A stretch of 64,000 nucleotides of DNA from Pholiota molesta (Eukaryota > Basidiomycota > Agaricomycetes > Agaricales > Strophariaceae). Below the pieces are notes generated by a model. It worked only from the letters and a program-made list of their open reading frames with translations. It ran no database searches and was not told the DNA's origin. The position numbers and the translations under genes are program-made. Positions 11,121 to 23,776 of this stretch are shown one piece after another. Location of the stretch: positions 1-64,000 of the forward strand of contig JACGCK010000067.1 in assembly GCA_014925825.1 (NCBI GenBank), given 5' to 3'. Every line of letters starts with the position of its first letter. Position 1 is the first letter of the stretch.

Positions 11121-14100
11121 TTCAAGTGCAAATGAACGCTACTCGGTGCGTGTCTATGATAAAGTATAGGAGAAAATGATTACGATTATCGCAAAGAGTG
11201 AGATTGTTGTGGGGAGAAAGAAAGCCGTGGGCCCCTTTGTGCTGGCTGCAGTGCATGTTTGACGCGTGCATCAACAGTGGCATCATGCATGTCTATGTCA
11301 CGAACGAGCATCCGATTGCGGCCCGCCATTTTGCCGAACACAGCCACCGCGTATGACTGCGTATGTCCGCTACCGCCGCGAGCACCGCATCCAACGGGCG
11401 GCTAATAACATGTTTCCTGTCTTTTGTACAATGACAGTGTATTTCAGCGTAAAATGCGTAAAATATCACCTTCTCAACGTATAAATGGCAGATTTAGTAT
11501 TTAGAGTCAGTTCAGACTCTCCAGGAATCCAGAGAGCATGGAGAAGTGGAGATAGAATGCGTAATGTAGGTGTCATGATACTGCCCCATCGGACATACCG
11601 AGGGAGCAAGCGTTGGTAATGGCCGCTGCGCTTTGAGGACCCGAGAAGCTCCCTGTATTTGGTGTCCGCGAAATCGTTGCGGACAGAGATTTGCCAAAAT
11701 TGGGCTTCAAATCCGCAAAATCGCGGCCACCAAACGCCAGAAGCTTCCCGGGTCCTGCGCTGTGTATCCGTGACCTCATAACATCATGACAACCTGATGA
11801 CTACGATAAAAGGGCCAAGACGTTGGTTGCACAGGATTTCAGCCGCCTTGAATGTTGCTGTCAATCGAGTTGGAGTATGCGAAGTACTGGCGAAGGAATT
11901 TATGCATGATTCAATATTCCACTCCTTGTAGTCTAACTCTTGATATGAGGGTGGATGAGAGCAGCAGGCTCAGCAAGGACAGATGAACGATTTCAAGCGC
12001 GCGCTCGCTTAGATAAGATTAGATATGAGTACCTCGGCTCTCGTCCAGTCTCAGGCTCGTCCTCATCTCGGAGAGGTTCGGAGTGAACGCTTTCAGAGAG
12101 ACGATCTTCCATCTCTCAACATCTTTGCATACTTATCTACAATTTGAGCGTCGAAGTCCGGCATTGCACGCGTCCGAAGTCAATTTTGACTCGTTTCCAA
12201 CTGCCGTTACCCACACCGGCAGTACGTACTACGCACACCCTTCCCACATTTGCAGGGAGAACGGAGACAGACGGAGACCAATGAGCGCTTAAGATTGACA
12301 TTGGATAGAGTTGTTTCACCGTTGTGTTGTGAGTCACATCAATGCATATTTGGGTCCAGTACGGCGCACTATATGCAACCACAGACGGCGCGATATACAA
12401 TTGAAGGCAACGAAATATATTACTGCATCCCTGCTGCATCCTGCGTGATATAGCTGAAACTTTGCTGAAACTTTGGAAGGCTTTCTTTATGAGGTAGGTA
12501 CGGGATATATTGCATACGATTACATATTTCGTAGCGAAGGGTCCTGCACTGAAAGTCAAAGAGAGGTGTGCAAACTATTCTATTGGCTTGCTAGAGCTTA
12601 AGCCGCTATCGTCTGCTATCGCTGTTGAATACAACTTTGTTACGACACTGATGACTTGTTCCCCTAGGGCTTATCACAATCGAAAGGGAACAGCCATCGT
12701 TGGTATACAGTGGGCGTCGCTGTGTCCCCGTCATTATGGAACCCCCGAGGCTAGTGATATTTCTCAGGAAATAATTTCTAGGAGGAAGAGCGGCTCACTG
12801 CCCTCTATCAACTCATACTCGCTTGTGCACTGATGTAACGTCATTGCCTATGTCTTCTGCTTCCAGCCTAAAGGCTCGCGGGAGGTCGAGCGCAGCCCAC
12901 CTTTGTCGCATGACGTCGACCCTATTGACTCGATTGAGATGCTCAACTCCCTGCCTTGGACGGACTGTGCGAACGCTGATCAAATTATATTCCTCGTTTA
13001 TATATCACCGGACCATCTCTATGCCTGCATAGTCTGTCCAAGGCTACGGTCTGACATTCGAACACTTGATATATCGGATCTTCATCAGTGTCTGCTGGTT
13101 ATTCCGCTGGATTGAAAATTCTTCTTCCAGTTCTCGAAGCTTCTCGGGCGGTTCACCATTGCTTTCTATGTCTGGCATGATGGCCCACCTCCATCAGTTC
13201 ATTTGGCGGAGCGAGTCAAAATGGACGGAGTAACAGGAATGACTTTGATTACGCAGTACAAAATTTACACGGTTCATTGTCTCCCTCATGGGGATTCGCA
13301 CTTTTCGTCTCATCAAAAAAATGCTTGGTTCATCAAGACGCCCCGGCGTCTGTCTCTAGCTATCGGCCATTACCGATTACATCTTTCTTTCTTTATAACT
13401 TTCGAATACCTTGGGAAGTGCTCTCGCAGGCTGCCTGCCAGACATTACATGTGACCATCTACATGTGTTCGTGGACCCCACGATGGGCCTAGGACTTGGT
13501 GCGCAGGCTCATGCCACCTTGAGGCTCGAAGTTTTGAGAAACTAATTCTCCCGACAGTCGCTTAGTTATTGGGCCCCCTCCGATGTGCCAATCCCCCGTT
13601 CCCCCTGTCCGGCAGCCAGGCTATTCCCGTTGTAGGAGCACGTCTCGTACTTCACTTGGAACCTAAAAAGATTCTTCATTCTACGCATAACGCACAGCGA
13701 ACATTTATTCTGCCAGAAAGCCCCCCGGCATCAACAGAGACGTGCTATCTATTCGGTTGATGATCGAGAATGCTTTGACGCCTTGATACATGTTTTGATA
13801 TGAATTCCAAAGTGCCAGTAATGACTTTTGTTCACTGTCCAAGATTAATGATTGTCCGTCTAATTTGTTGAATCCCGGCCTTGCTGCGAGGCTGATAGAA
13901 CTCTATGTTTTAGGCCATTTGGGAGCAGCCCAGCGTATATTCTCAGGAACGAGTAAACGTTGAGGGTACTTGCCGGAACACTTCGACGTAAATCGCAATC
14001 CATCATTAACATCGTCCAGTTTGAAGTTCCGCGAATATATGTGCATCTTGATCTGTTCCTAGACTTTTTGGATTGTTTGTCAGAACAGCGATGATTTAGA

Positions 14101-15854
14101 CGAATAGGTATCTTTGATGCCTATATTAGCCCTTTTTTCAGAGGGTTGTACCCTAGAACCTGTTCAATGACGATAAAAGGACTGCTGTGCGATGCTACCT
14201 TGAGAGAAATTAACTGCCATCTTAGTCTATGAAGATTCTCTATGAAACCGAAGCCCAAGTACTCGGGTAAATGCCTGATGTTAGTACTTCCTTTCCGTCG
14301 ATGAGTAGTCAAGAGCTTGGGAAGAACTCAAGAAAGTGCATCGATTCTACTTATTTATCTCTTTGACATAAAATTCCATGCGTCGACTCCAAGTAAGTAA
14401 AATTAGCAAGTTCTATGTGAACGGACAATGCGACAGTTGCGTTAGTCTGTAGTGGGGACTTACATTAATATTGAGTGCTGTCTGCTCATGGATCATGAAG
14501 GAAGTTGCAATGGGTCAGCTGTTTCCTTTGAGCCTTGACACCGTTAACAGCGGCGGTCTTGGTAGTCATTCACTCGGAGTTATAGCGCTTTGAATCTTAA
14601 GTTCGACGATCTTCCATGGCTGAAAGCGCATGGGCAGAAAAGTCGTGGCCAGAAGCGAGTTCTATTCCGAGGAATTGTAGCTCGCGAGAGCTTTGGGGAC
14701 AACATCCAATTCTTATGTCAATATTCCCAGGTAATTTAGGCGGTGCCACTGATACTTCGTGCAGAGGTATGGTGAAAAAAAGAAGAGGTAAATAACCAAT
14801 TGGATTTATAGTAGAAACCCTATCTCTAGGTTAGCTCATGTTAAATGCCAGAACAGCCCGAATCATTGTAAGATGAGTGAATTATATCCGGTAACTCGTT
14901 GTGAGCTTATAACCAAGCGATTGACTATTTCAGGTGGTAAAATTCTCTCTCATAAGACAAGACATAGGACACATGCTTGCAGCTTGAAGCCACTCCATCA
15001 AACGATAATTTGGGTTTTAAAGTTGCTTGGTACGTCTAGTCAAAGTGGTCGCAAGACTGTAATGCGGCACGCTTGGGCCCTGACTAGTGACTCTCCCTGA
15101 CTCAAATCTCTATCCCATATACTACACAATGAAAAGGCCGATCGGAGACTGTAAAAAATTGGAAATCATCGTGATAGGGAGAAGATTATAAGATAATAAT
15201 TCATATTCGAAGGTTGGTCCATACTTAATTATTCTCATCGCCGACGAAGATCAATGTGATCAAGAGAATGTCTATTGTCCCATGAAAATATACATGAAAT
15301 ACAAACCTTGAAATTAAAGGTATTCATTTTGCAGTACACGAGCCTCAACGGTGTTTTCCACGGCATGTCAATGATTGCTCGAGCTTCCCGGGTTGTGGCT
15401 CACGGCGCTCACAATTAACCGTAATCCATCTCCCAGATGAAAACAGGTATGAAACGGCAGAGGCTGACTTTAGTTCGAAGTGACCGAGTTAGACGCCAGT
15501 TATTCATAAAAGGCCAAGTTGCTCTACGAACAGTGGACTTGCAGGGAAGTAGAAACATGGCTCAGCAGATCTGACACAAGCCGATAGAGCTGGCAATTAA
15601 CGAATACCATTCTCCATAACCTTGCCATAATCCAATCGTTTGATGCACAGGGTCCTTAACAATGCATAGTAATTTTCGTTCGGCAGTCTATAAGGGATCC
15701 CACACCCATTTAAAAACTCCCTTACCCCCTTTTAAGAGAAGAATAGATCCAGATTCGAAGTATGAACCAATACATGATCTCAGGAGCGTATACAGGGAAA
15801 CAAATGGTATAAAGGGACTGCAAAATCCGATGGTATGCAACCAATTCGCCCTCC
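11121..15854. other. Gene-poor, AT-richer 4.7-kb region
   Basis: Only short overlapping ORFs are present, none with a domain I recognise. A stretch at 12.8-13.5 kb has short frames (for example DPIDSIEMLNSLPWTD) that could be relics of an older gene, but stops and frame changes prevent assignment. Confidence 0.45.
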
Positions 15855-16234
15855 ATGTCCTCCAGCACAAACCCCGAAGCAGTCAGTTCCACTTGACCTT
15901 ACTTATCCTTGATATTAACACCTCCCTCTCTTTTTCAGCAATACCAGCGCAGCGCCGAAGGTCCTAGAACACCTAAACGAGTGCCTATGGCATGTCAGTT
16001 TTGCCGAGGTAAGGTTTCTCCTTGTTCAGACGAAAGAACATTGGGCTGATGAGATTGCATCATATAGGGCGAAAGTTAAAATGTGACGGTCTGAAGCCTA
16101 GTTGTGGGAACTGCGACCGACGCGGGTATCCGTGCAGCTATACTCCTGTCTCTGCGTAAGTAGACGCCATTCCTCGTGTATAAAAACTCCTAACGTTTAA
16201 CTTTCATACCACTTGCAGCTCGCCGTCAAAATAG
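15855..16234 (+). CDS. Minimal Zn(II)2Cys6 binuclear-cluster protein, about 66 residues
   Basis: Four small exons: 15855-15881, 15939-16008, 16068-16155 and 16219-16234, with GT-AG introns in consistent phase. The product reads TPKRVPMACQFCRGRKLKCD then CGNCDRRGYPCSY: six cysteines spaced as in fungal Gal4-type DNA-binding domains (C-x2-C-x6-C-x5-C-x2-C-x6-C). The frame ends seven codons later (VSASPSK). There is no dimerisation coil or activation region. It could be a stand-alone DNA-binding peptide, as seen in some agaricomycetes, or the 5' end of a truncated regulator. It sits alone in a gene-poor area. Confidence 0.72.
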
Positions 16235-17555
16235 CGGATGCTCGCTTCAATCTCTCTCATAGACACATCCCTAATATTTGTACCTATTTCAAGCCTGTTC
16301 GAAGTATCAATTAATATCATCTTTGGAAACCAATGTTCTGAGATATCGTATCGTTATCGGAGTTTACCGCAACACCTTTTGGTCCACGGGCTGTTGCAGG
16401 GACAACGAATTTTTTAGAGGCGCATGATTTGGGAAGACGACAAAGTCTAAATTGCATCATTCCACGATGAGCCAAGATGGCAGACTCGGAAGGCCCTGAA
16501 CTCGCTTGCCATGTGGAAATCCACTTAATCGTTGCGTATTATACTTCGATCCAGTCGAAGGGAAGTATACCAAGACGTGAGAATACGTAACTCATAGATC
16601 TGGGTTTTACGACCCGCGAGCCTGCTAATTGATGTTTTAAACACTGTGACTCCTTCATCTCCATTTGATAACGGACAGCTATAGATTCGTGTTTAAGTCG
16701 TTCGTTCTTTGATCTCACGGTACATTAAGCCCGAAAACACGTTCACTATTCCCGTACATGACCCCGAGAGACCATGAAGTTGAAGGTCTATGTGGTACTT
16801 AAAAATACCGCATTCGACAGTAATGCACCCCTTGGCCCTGAGCGCCAGAACGAACTATGGCATTGAATTGTCTGTCTATTCAGCATATGACCCCAAAACT
16901 GTCCATTTCCAACGCTCTGGTGCCAGGGCCCAGTGGTGGCACATTCTTCTCCAATGCATGAAGCCGTGAAAGTTTGTTGATTGGAATTTACCGCGGTAAT
17001 CACCGATGGGTCCAGTATCGAATCGAGATCCAATAGGCCTCGACAGCTATTCTAGTACCAAGAGCAAATTAACCTAGGCTTTAGATATCGCTCTACAAAA
17101 TGAATTTCTACACGAAGTGATTTTTCTACTCCTGATAATAATTTCAGGTTCATTTCGCATTCAAATAATTTCACTATTTTCCGCGTGGGGATCGGTCCAA
17201 AATGGTAGGGTACTAGCCATTCTAGGCAAAACCTCGAAATTGGGTAGCCACCGTACGCTGATGCGAAGGCTGATTTTGAAACGGGCGCCCGGCGCATCGG
17301 CCTAGTATTATGTGGGCGCCAGTGCTATTCTATCCGGGAAATCGGCACGGCGAAACGCCGAAGCAACCTTCCCACATTGTAATTTCATTTTCCACAGGCA
17401 ACGCCGAAGGCTTTTCCGAGCGCCTCGACCATCTTGGTTGAGATGACAGAACAGTGATCTATCACCATCGCGGATAGTATCATAAGAGGTAGCAAGGCTG
17501 CGCAAAGCTTGACATATCCAACTATTTCTTACGCCAGATTGATACCGACCCCGCT
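16235..17555. other. Intergenic stretch
   Basis: No domain-bearing ORF or regulatory motif was recognised. If the Zn2Cys6 gene was once longer, its relics are not visible here. Confidence 0.4.
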
Positions 17556-18775
17556 ATGGAGGCAAGCCTGCAGTTGGCAGATTATCGTCTTCTGGAGGAT
17601 TACGAGGTGTTTTATTTCCCAAACTTTGTGACAGTGAGTGCACGCTCGCTCTCTACACCATGAGTTACCCTGACCTGTTCCATCCCAGAGTGAAGAAGAA
17701 GACTACATTAGTCGCAAGGTATCTGATTATCATTGGATTTTAACATTTGGCCTGAACTTAAATGTTCATTACCGCCCATTAACCATAGATTAATGATTCT
17801 CCCCAGCCCCAGTGGAAGAAACTGCCCAACCGGAGGTTTGTCGCAATATCTAGTATCGATTATTTCATTTTATAAACTGAAATACTTTGGAATCGCAGGT
17901 TACAAATATGGGGTTCGTCAGGCTTCATGAGCGCTCTACCGGACTTTTTTTTATCTGAAAATATAGGCGGGGATATAACGGCGAAAGGGACTCTTGTTGC
18001 GCAATCGCTTCCAGCTTTTATCAAAAATAGTAATGTCGCAAGTCCTATATCAATCGCGCGAATGCTCATAACGATAGGAACAGTCCTGATATTATATCTC
18101 GGATCGAAGCCACTGGCGCTTTCGTCACGGCTCCTCATCATATGCCTAATCACGTTATTATGAACGAGGTAACTCTTGCCATATTTTACTTTCCACGGAA
18201 TTTTAACGCTGTTTGGAGTACCTTCCGGGACAAGGAATCATGGTAAAAATATGCTGTGCCACCCCTCTTCCTTTCTTTCTCTAATCTTCGCTGCAGCCGC
18301 ATGAAGATGGCCCACAGTATCACCCCGTTGTGGCGACCCTCTCTTTGGGCTCGCATGCCGTTTTTCACTATTATCGATATCAGTCAGAGAGCGATGAAGT
18401 CGCCGCTTCTGGCGGACATGGCAAGGCTATAGACATGACACCAATCTTGTCAGTTCTGTTGGAACCTCGAAGTCTTATTATCTCCTCGGGCGCAATGTAC
18501 ACACACACCTACACGGGTGAGTCAAAGACCGACTCTCGACTAAGTTTTACTTACAATCATCGTCATTTTTCAAATTTCAGCATCGATGAGGTCGAGGAAG
18601 ACGTCATTGCTACCAGCGCAAATGCATCGGGGATAGCCATCGCAAATTTGGAGAAATTGCAGACCCTAAAATTAAGGAATCCATTAATGCGGGCATTCCC
18701 TTGAAGAGAGGAGTGCGGTACAGCTTGACGTGTAGGGATGTAGGCCGCGTGTCCGTCCTTACTGCGCGGCGATGA
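17556..18775 (+). pseudogene. ALKBH6-like Fe(II)/2-oxoglutarate dioxygenase, reading frame broken
   Basis: Early exons splice well (17556-17633, 17689-17718, 17789-17835, 17899-17912, 17967 onward), giving YEVFYFPNFVTSEEEDYISR, QPQWKKLPNRRLQIWGG and KGTLVAQSLPAFIK. Later segments are clearly from the same family: PDIISRIEATGAFVTAPHHM, NEYLPGQGIMPHEDGPQY (the HxD iron ligand), LSLGSHAVF, LLEPRSLI, IDEVEEDVIAT, and KRGVRYSLTCRDVGRV before the stop. They lie in different frames. Breaks fall at about 18030/18084, 18517/18581 and 18660, and each is repaired on paper by one extra G. Similarity is good on both sides, so this may be a recent pseudogene or a functional gene with sequencing deletions. 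Confidence 0.75.
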
Positions 18776-19426
18776 AGTAAAATTATTTTCCAGAGATCTT
18801 GCTTGATTTTACATTGTCCGCCCATGTGCTGTATTGAATAATAATCAGCTCTCAGGCTAATGAACGCGGGACTGTTCTCATTCGGGGGCAGAGCTCTCAT
18901 TGGTTTTCATGAATTTAATAGAAGGCAGTAGTCTCATGAAAGTCATATGAATATGATTTTTTGACATTGACAGTGCGCGTCGATATAGGTATGAATTAAA
19001 GAAGGCTACGAAATAACGCGGATCGGTCTTGAGAAAACCAGCCCGTGTGGGGTTCTGTCGTACAAGTGCCGCAATGTCTTGGAACAGTCCCTACCTCGCG
19101 GAAGCAGACGGCCGTTGCTCCGATAATTTCTCAATATCACTGGAGCAACATGATGTCGATAGATTAAGTTTAAGCTTTCATGACACTGAACCCTTACCTA
19201 CGTAGGTCGGAGATGATAGAACTAAGGACAACTTTCTCATACATGCGCACAGGATCGCACACGAGGAGTAATAACATCGATAACATCGATATATTGAATG
19301 ATAGGATGAATGTAAACAAAATTAAACGATGGCAATTGCAGAGAAATTTTTTGAAAAAAAGAAAAAGGCAGGGAAACACTATCGTCGCATGTCGTGTGAG
19401 ACGTACTAGATACAGAGCTGATGATA
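18776..19426. other. Convergent intergenic stretch, ALKBH6-like / CHO2
   Basis: Presumed 3' UTRs. Nothing further is recognised. Confidence 0.35.
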
Positions 19427-22400
19427 TCAGATACCAGTTGATAAAATCTCTTTGGAGACCAATATTCGGTTCGCCAAGGTGGTCAGGTTCGCATCGGCGA
19501 CGACGACTTCAGGTGCGTATTCAACGTCGAATATCTGTTTAATAGCGGCGCATATTCGCTTCGCTTGCCGCTCCGACCAGAAACTGAAGTCGTCGGGATC
19601 GCGATCCTGGTCGGACTCCGCATCACTCTCGCGGAGTCCGATGGGGAGTCCGACGTGAGAAGCGCCGACCTATTGCCTTCGTCTGGTGTTTTGCAGGACA
19701 GTGGGATCAGTGAAGGGTCGAATCGAGACACAATGGGACATTTTCACGAGGGTCTCCGGACTGTCGTGAAATTGACTTCGGCCGGTTTATCCACTGTACA
19801 GGAAAAGCGGTTGGGCATCAGCACCCGCGAAGCGCCAAAGATAAGAATAGACTTGCCATATATCTCAATCGGACCGTCCATGCTCATGACATTGTATTTC
19901 CCATCATGGTGGTAGCGAACCTGCGAGGAACCAGAATCAATTCTGCAGCCACGGTAGGGAAACATTGACTGATTTACCTCATAGCGTCCAACCATCCACG
20001 GGAGAGTGTTGCCTTTGAAGGTGATAGTCCCTTTTCGGCATCTCGGTGGGGGCTGGGGGCTCTGTCAAAGCCCAAGGGTACGTCGCCATCCCACTCTTCG
20101 TCGTGGACAGGAAGCCACATGCCCATTGACGAAGTCTTGGTGACCTGCCTCGACTTATTTGCACCAACCTAGCGGTAATATCGTGTGCAAATCAATACGG
20201 ATTTTCGTAAAGAGAACCTCAGTAGGCCCGACCCACCCGATAGAGTCCAATCCAGTCCTTTCGCGAGTGCTTGTGGGGAGCCTGCCATTTGACGGTGATT
20301 TGTTCGCCTAGGTGGTACGCGAGCTTCCCAGTTTTTGGGCTGGCACAATCGACACCCGGTACTTGGAGGTGTCGTACGACGATACGTTCGCAACACGGCT
20401 GCGGATAGGACGATGATGAACACACCCCCAGGTGAGAACTAGACAGAGCGAATGGAGGAGCAAGGAAGCAACATACGTGATAACCAATTTTTCCCTCGAC
20501 TGTCGCAGCATGATCTTGGTATCTTGCACGACCTCGATATTCTTGGCGCAGCTGTTACACATCGCCGGAGAACGCAATATGTTGGTGGTTAGGGACATAG
20601 CCTTGCCTGCGCGCAGGAAATTAAAGTTGCAAAAACTCACAGCGCGCCAGAAACTCCTCTACGGCATCTGCAGTCTCTTCGTACACCTTGTCAAAGGTGC
20701 CAATCACCTCGCGCGCGACCCGCTTCAGCTCGGGCGCGTGCCTCGCCGCACGGGACTCGAGTATCCGCGCGTTCTTGCTCGCAACGCTCTTCATAACCTT
20801 GACAAACCCTGCATCCTTGCGCAGCGAACCCCCGTAAAGCTTGCGCATGTGCGGGCTGCGACGCGGCACGGGCGAGGGGTCAAAATGGGTAACGTCAATG
20901 TCAAATCATTTATATTGGGGCGCAAAAGTGTCCGAGCGACGGCCGCGACGTACTGTTCGACACTGCTTAGGAACCACCAATTTGCGAGATGGCGAAACAC
21001 GGCCAACGACAACACGAGTTTGCTTCCGCTAATGAGTGCGAGCCCGAAATAGGCGGCTCCGCCCATCGTTTCGGGGTGATTAAGGTATCTATATTGCGCA
21101 AAGACAGGGATCGTCAGCTCTGCTTGGCACCGCTGTCGACACCTGTACCCACCGATAGATGCCCGTGTATTCAAGGTGAGCAGGGAACTCCTCCATGAAG
21201 AAATCGCCAAAGAACCACCCTGCAGCACAGCCCCCATTACGCTCGCGATAAGAGGTATGTATGTACCCTGGGAGTAGCAAAAACATGCGCACCAAATATG
21301 CCCAGAACCTCGTAGGATTCCATCGTAGCCCATACGTGCAGCCCAATTAAAATCTGGCGCATGGAGTTAGATTCGGCCGCCGTCACAGGTAAATTTATGC
21401 TTACCGAGCCCAGGGTATGTCGGAGGAGTTCATTGCCCACAGTCCAATCATACGGCAGGCTGTACGCTTTCCAAGCCACCCCAACGCATGAAACTACCAT
21501 GGAAAGAGAAATGAAAAACCGTGGACCCCTCCATGAGAGCGACACGTACCATAGGTCATGCACATGCTCAGGTTGTAGATAGTCTTCCAGTTGGCAAAGG
21601 CCTCGATGATCGCGTTCTGGCCGCGGTCGTTCTGCGCATAGTCGTAGTGGTAGTTCTTGAGGTAGTGCCGCACGAGGAACTTGCTTTCGCTCTGCGCGCG
21701 CAGGAGCAGGCCGAGGCCAAAGTAGTGGATGATGCACCAAGCCAGCGCGTGCGCAAAGTGCAGTCCCAGGGTGCCCTTGACCGAGAGTGTGGGAAGAAAA
21801 GATAGCGCAAGGCCGTAGAAGATAATCAACACGAGCATAGCGTCCGTCGCTCTGTGACGGCAGGAGTAATGTCCCGCGAGAATCGTAGGTTAGGAATAGG
21901 AAGGATGATTAGGACGCGCTCGCGTACGTCTGCAGAATATTCGAGATACGCACCTTAAGATGTCGACGTTCCGTAAAACCACGGCATCGCGCCTAAAGTA
22001 CTTGTTGAGAAGGTCGTGCTGGGACACCATCTTTCGCCTCTTGGAGGAAGGCCCGGTAGTCCCCTTGGGACTTCTAGCTCCGACGGCGCCGTTCATAGAA
22101 GTGGTGCTATCGAGCGACAAAGTGGTCTGATGCCTCGAGAGCTTAGCTGTTTTGATGTTGGTATGGAAGGCGCTCGTGTTGGGGGGAACGTTGTCCTCAG
22201 CTTCAGTCTCAAGCTCCGTCTCCGTAGCGGTGTCGCCCTCAGTAGCAGCTGGGGTAGAGAGACAGGAGCTGAGTTGGGCTTCTGATACTCTTTCTTCAAC
22301 CACACAGTCTTTCGCGCTCGACTCACTGTTCTTCATCAAAGATACAGGTGGGATGATCGGGGTCCGGCTCGCAATGCGTTTTCTTTGGCCGTAGTTGCGT

Positions 22401-23776
22401 TCGATATCTGCCAAATAGAAAAAATTAAGAGGCTCATTAATTTACGGATATAATCATCGAAAGGGGACATTTTCTTACGCGGGTTTTCGAAAAAGACGAG
22501 GAAGGCAAATTGGGCGGCGTGTCCAGCGAGACTCACGAACAAGACAGCGTAGCTACCGGAAATGAGAGAGAGACCATAGTAGCCGGCATAACCTTGAGAA
22601 AAGGTATAGTTATAGACATGAATTGAAGACTCCTAATGGAGGCGGTGGTAAAGAAACTTACCAACAGAGTACATGGGGTGGGGTGCCAGCTCGAAGACGC
22701 CGTCGAACACTAAAGCTCCACGTTGGAAGAAGCAATCACCCCAATACCACCCATAATCTTTGACGACGTTATGCGCTTCGGTTTTAACCCACAGATTAAA
22801 TCCAATGAGCGCGATGCCACCAACCCATCTGTCAATTATAGATGTTAATGCCAGTTTTGTCGAAGATAAAGCTATGAGATTTCTTTACCTCATGATGTGG
22901 ACAAACAGCGATAGATCTTCTGGTACACGGAAGCAGGAGAATGCAAACATGCAATAGCCAGGAAATCACTAAAAGGAGATTCGGTTAAATATTACGGGTA
23001 TATGCGCGCTGATTCTTTCCAGACACGTACTTTACGAGTATAACATCGACCGCCTGACGAAAAAAGCCAGGTATTGTATTCCAAGGGAAGTTCCTAAGGC
23101 GGAACCCTATTAACATCTGCGTACCCAAATTCGATAACACCAGTCGATGTGACTCACGTCGAAAGAATAATCTTTGCCCATCTTGTCCACTAGCTGTTTC
23201 CTGATCCACTCCCTAATAGCAGGATGGCGTTCTCATCAGCCAGCCGAGTCTCTGCACCTCCTTCACAATCCATTTCTTCTTGCTTTGCTTCGTGAGGACC
23301 CAACCGAGACCTGCGTCATACGCCGCGCGCCAAAACGCGAAATAAAACAAGAAAAATATCTGGGCGGCCTTGTGCGACAGCAGTAGGTACAGCACGATCT
23401 GGAAGCCGAGTAAGCCCAAGTTAAGTAAGTCCAAGTGGCTCTTTCGATAGCCAGGGTGGAATAGTGTGGTCAAGACATCATGAGTGGTTGGGACACGAAA
23501 AACTAATACGGGGCAAAGAGACGTCAATTATACGTGCCAGCGCATGCTGGATTGGCTTGACATGCCTTCGCCTCCTGGCGTCTTTCCCCAAACAATCTCC
23601 TCTTTGCGTTCCACCTGTTCGTTCTCCATAACAGATGATTCAACGGCGATCGATGACTCCGCCGCGTCTGAAGGCGGGGCCTTGCGCTGGCGCAGAAATC
23701 CTTCGGGAGGTGGCATCTGCAAGGCTGGGCGTCGATGGCTGGGGGAAGGAAGAACGACGTGGCTTGCGGACTGCAT
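19427..23776 (-). CDS. CHO2: Phosphatidylethanolamine N-methyltransferase CHO2, with frame breaks
   Basis: The most plausible start is 23776 (MQSASHVV). Exon 1 ends GKTPGGE and joins [19 protein letters not shown] across a GC-AG intron. Family-typical stretches follow in order: [87 protein letters not shown] helices, [121 protein letters not shown] and, at the end, [12 protein letters not shown] and [16 protein letters not shown]2 is an ER multi-span enzyme making the first methylation of PE toward phosphatidylcholine. Apparent one-base losses occur near 23225-23240, 23054-23095, 22951 and 19620-19760. Elsewhere the frame is intact over runs of up to about 170 codons. Confidence 0.87.
19794..19856 (-). 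other. GC-AG intron near the 3' end of CHO2
   Basis: The donor is TATG before GCAAGT, the classic GC-donor consensus; the acceptor is CTGTACAG. Joining gives [12 protein letters not shown] as expected for CHO2. Length 63 nt. Confidence 0.78.
23503..23565 (-). other. GC-AG intron 1 of CHO2
   Basis: The exon ends GAAG before GCATGT; the acceptor is GTATTAG. The 63-nt length is normal here, and only this join gives GGEVFRVPTT in frame. No in-phase GT donor exists between the exon and the stop. Confidence 0.7.

Noticed and set aside
12823..13500. Short plus-strand frames suggesting an old gene (NSLPWTD, PSWGFALFVSSK)
   Set aside because: Considered a decayed regulator or CHAT-like relic, but motifs were too weak and frames inconsistent.
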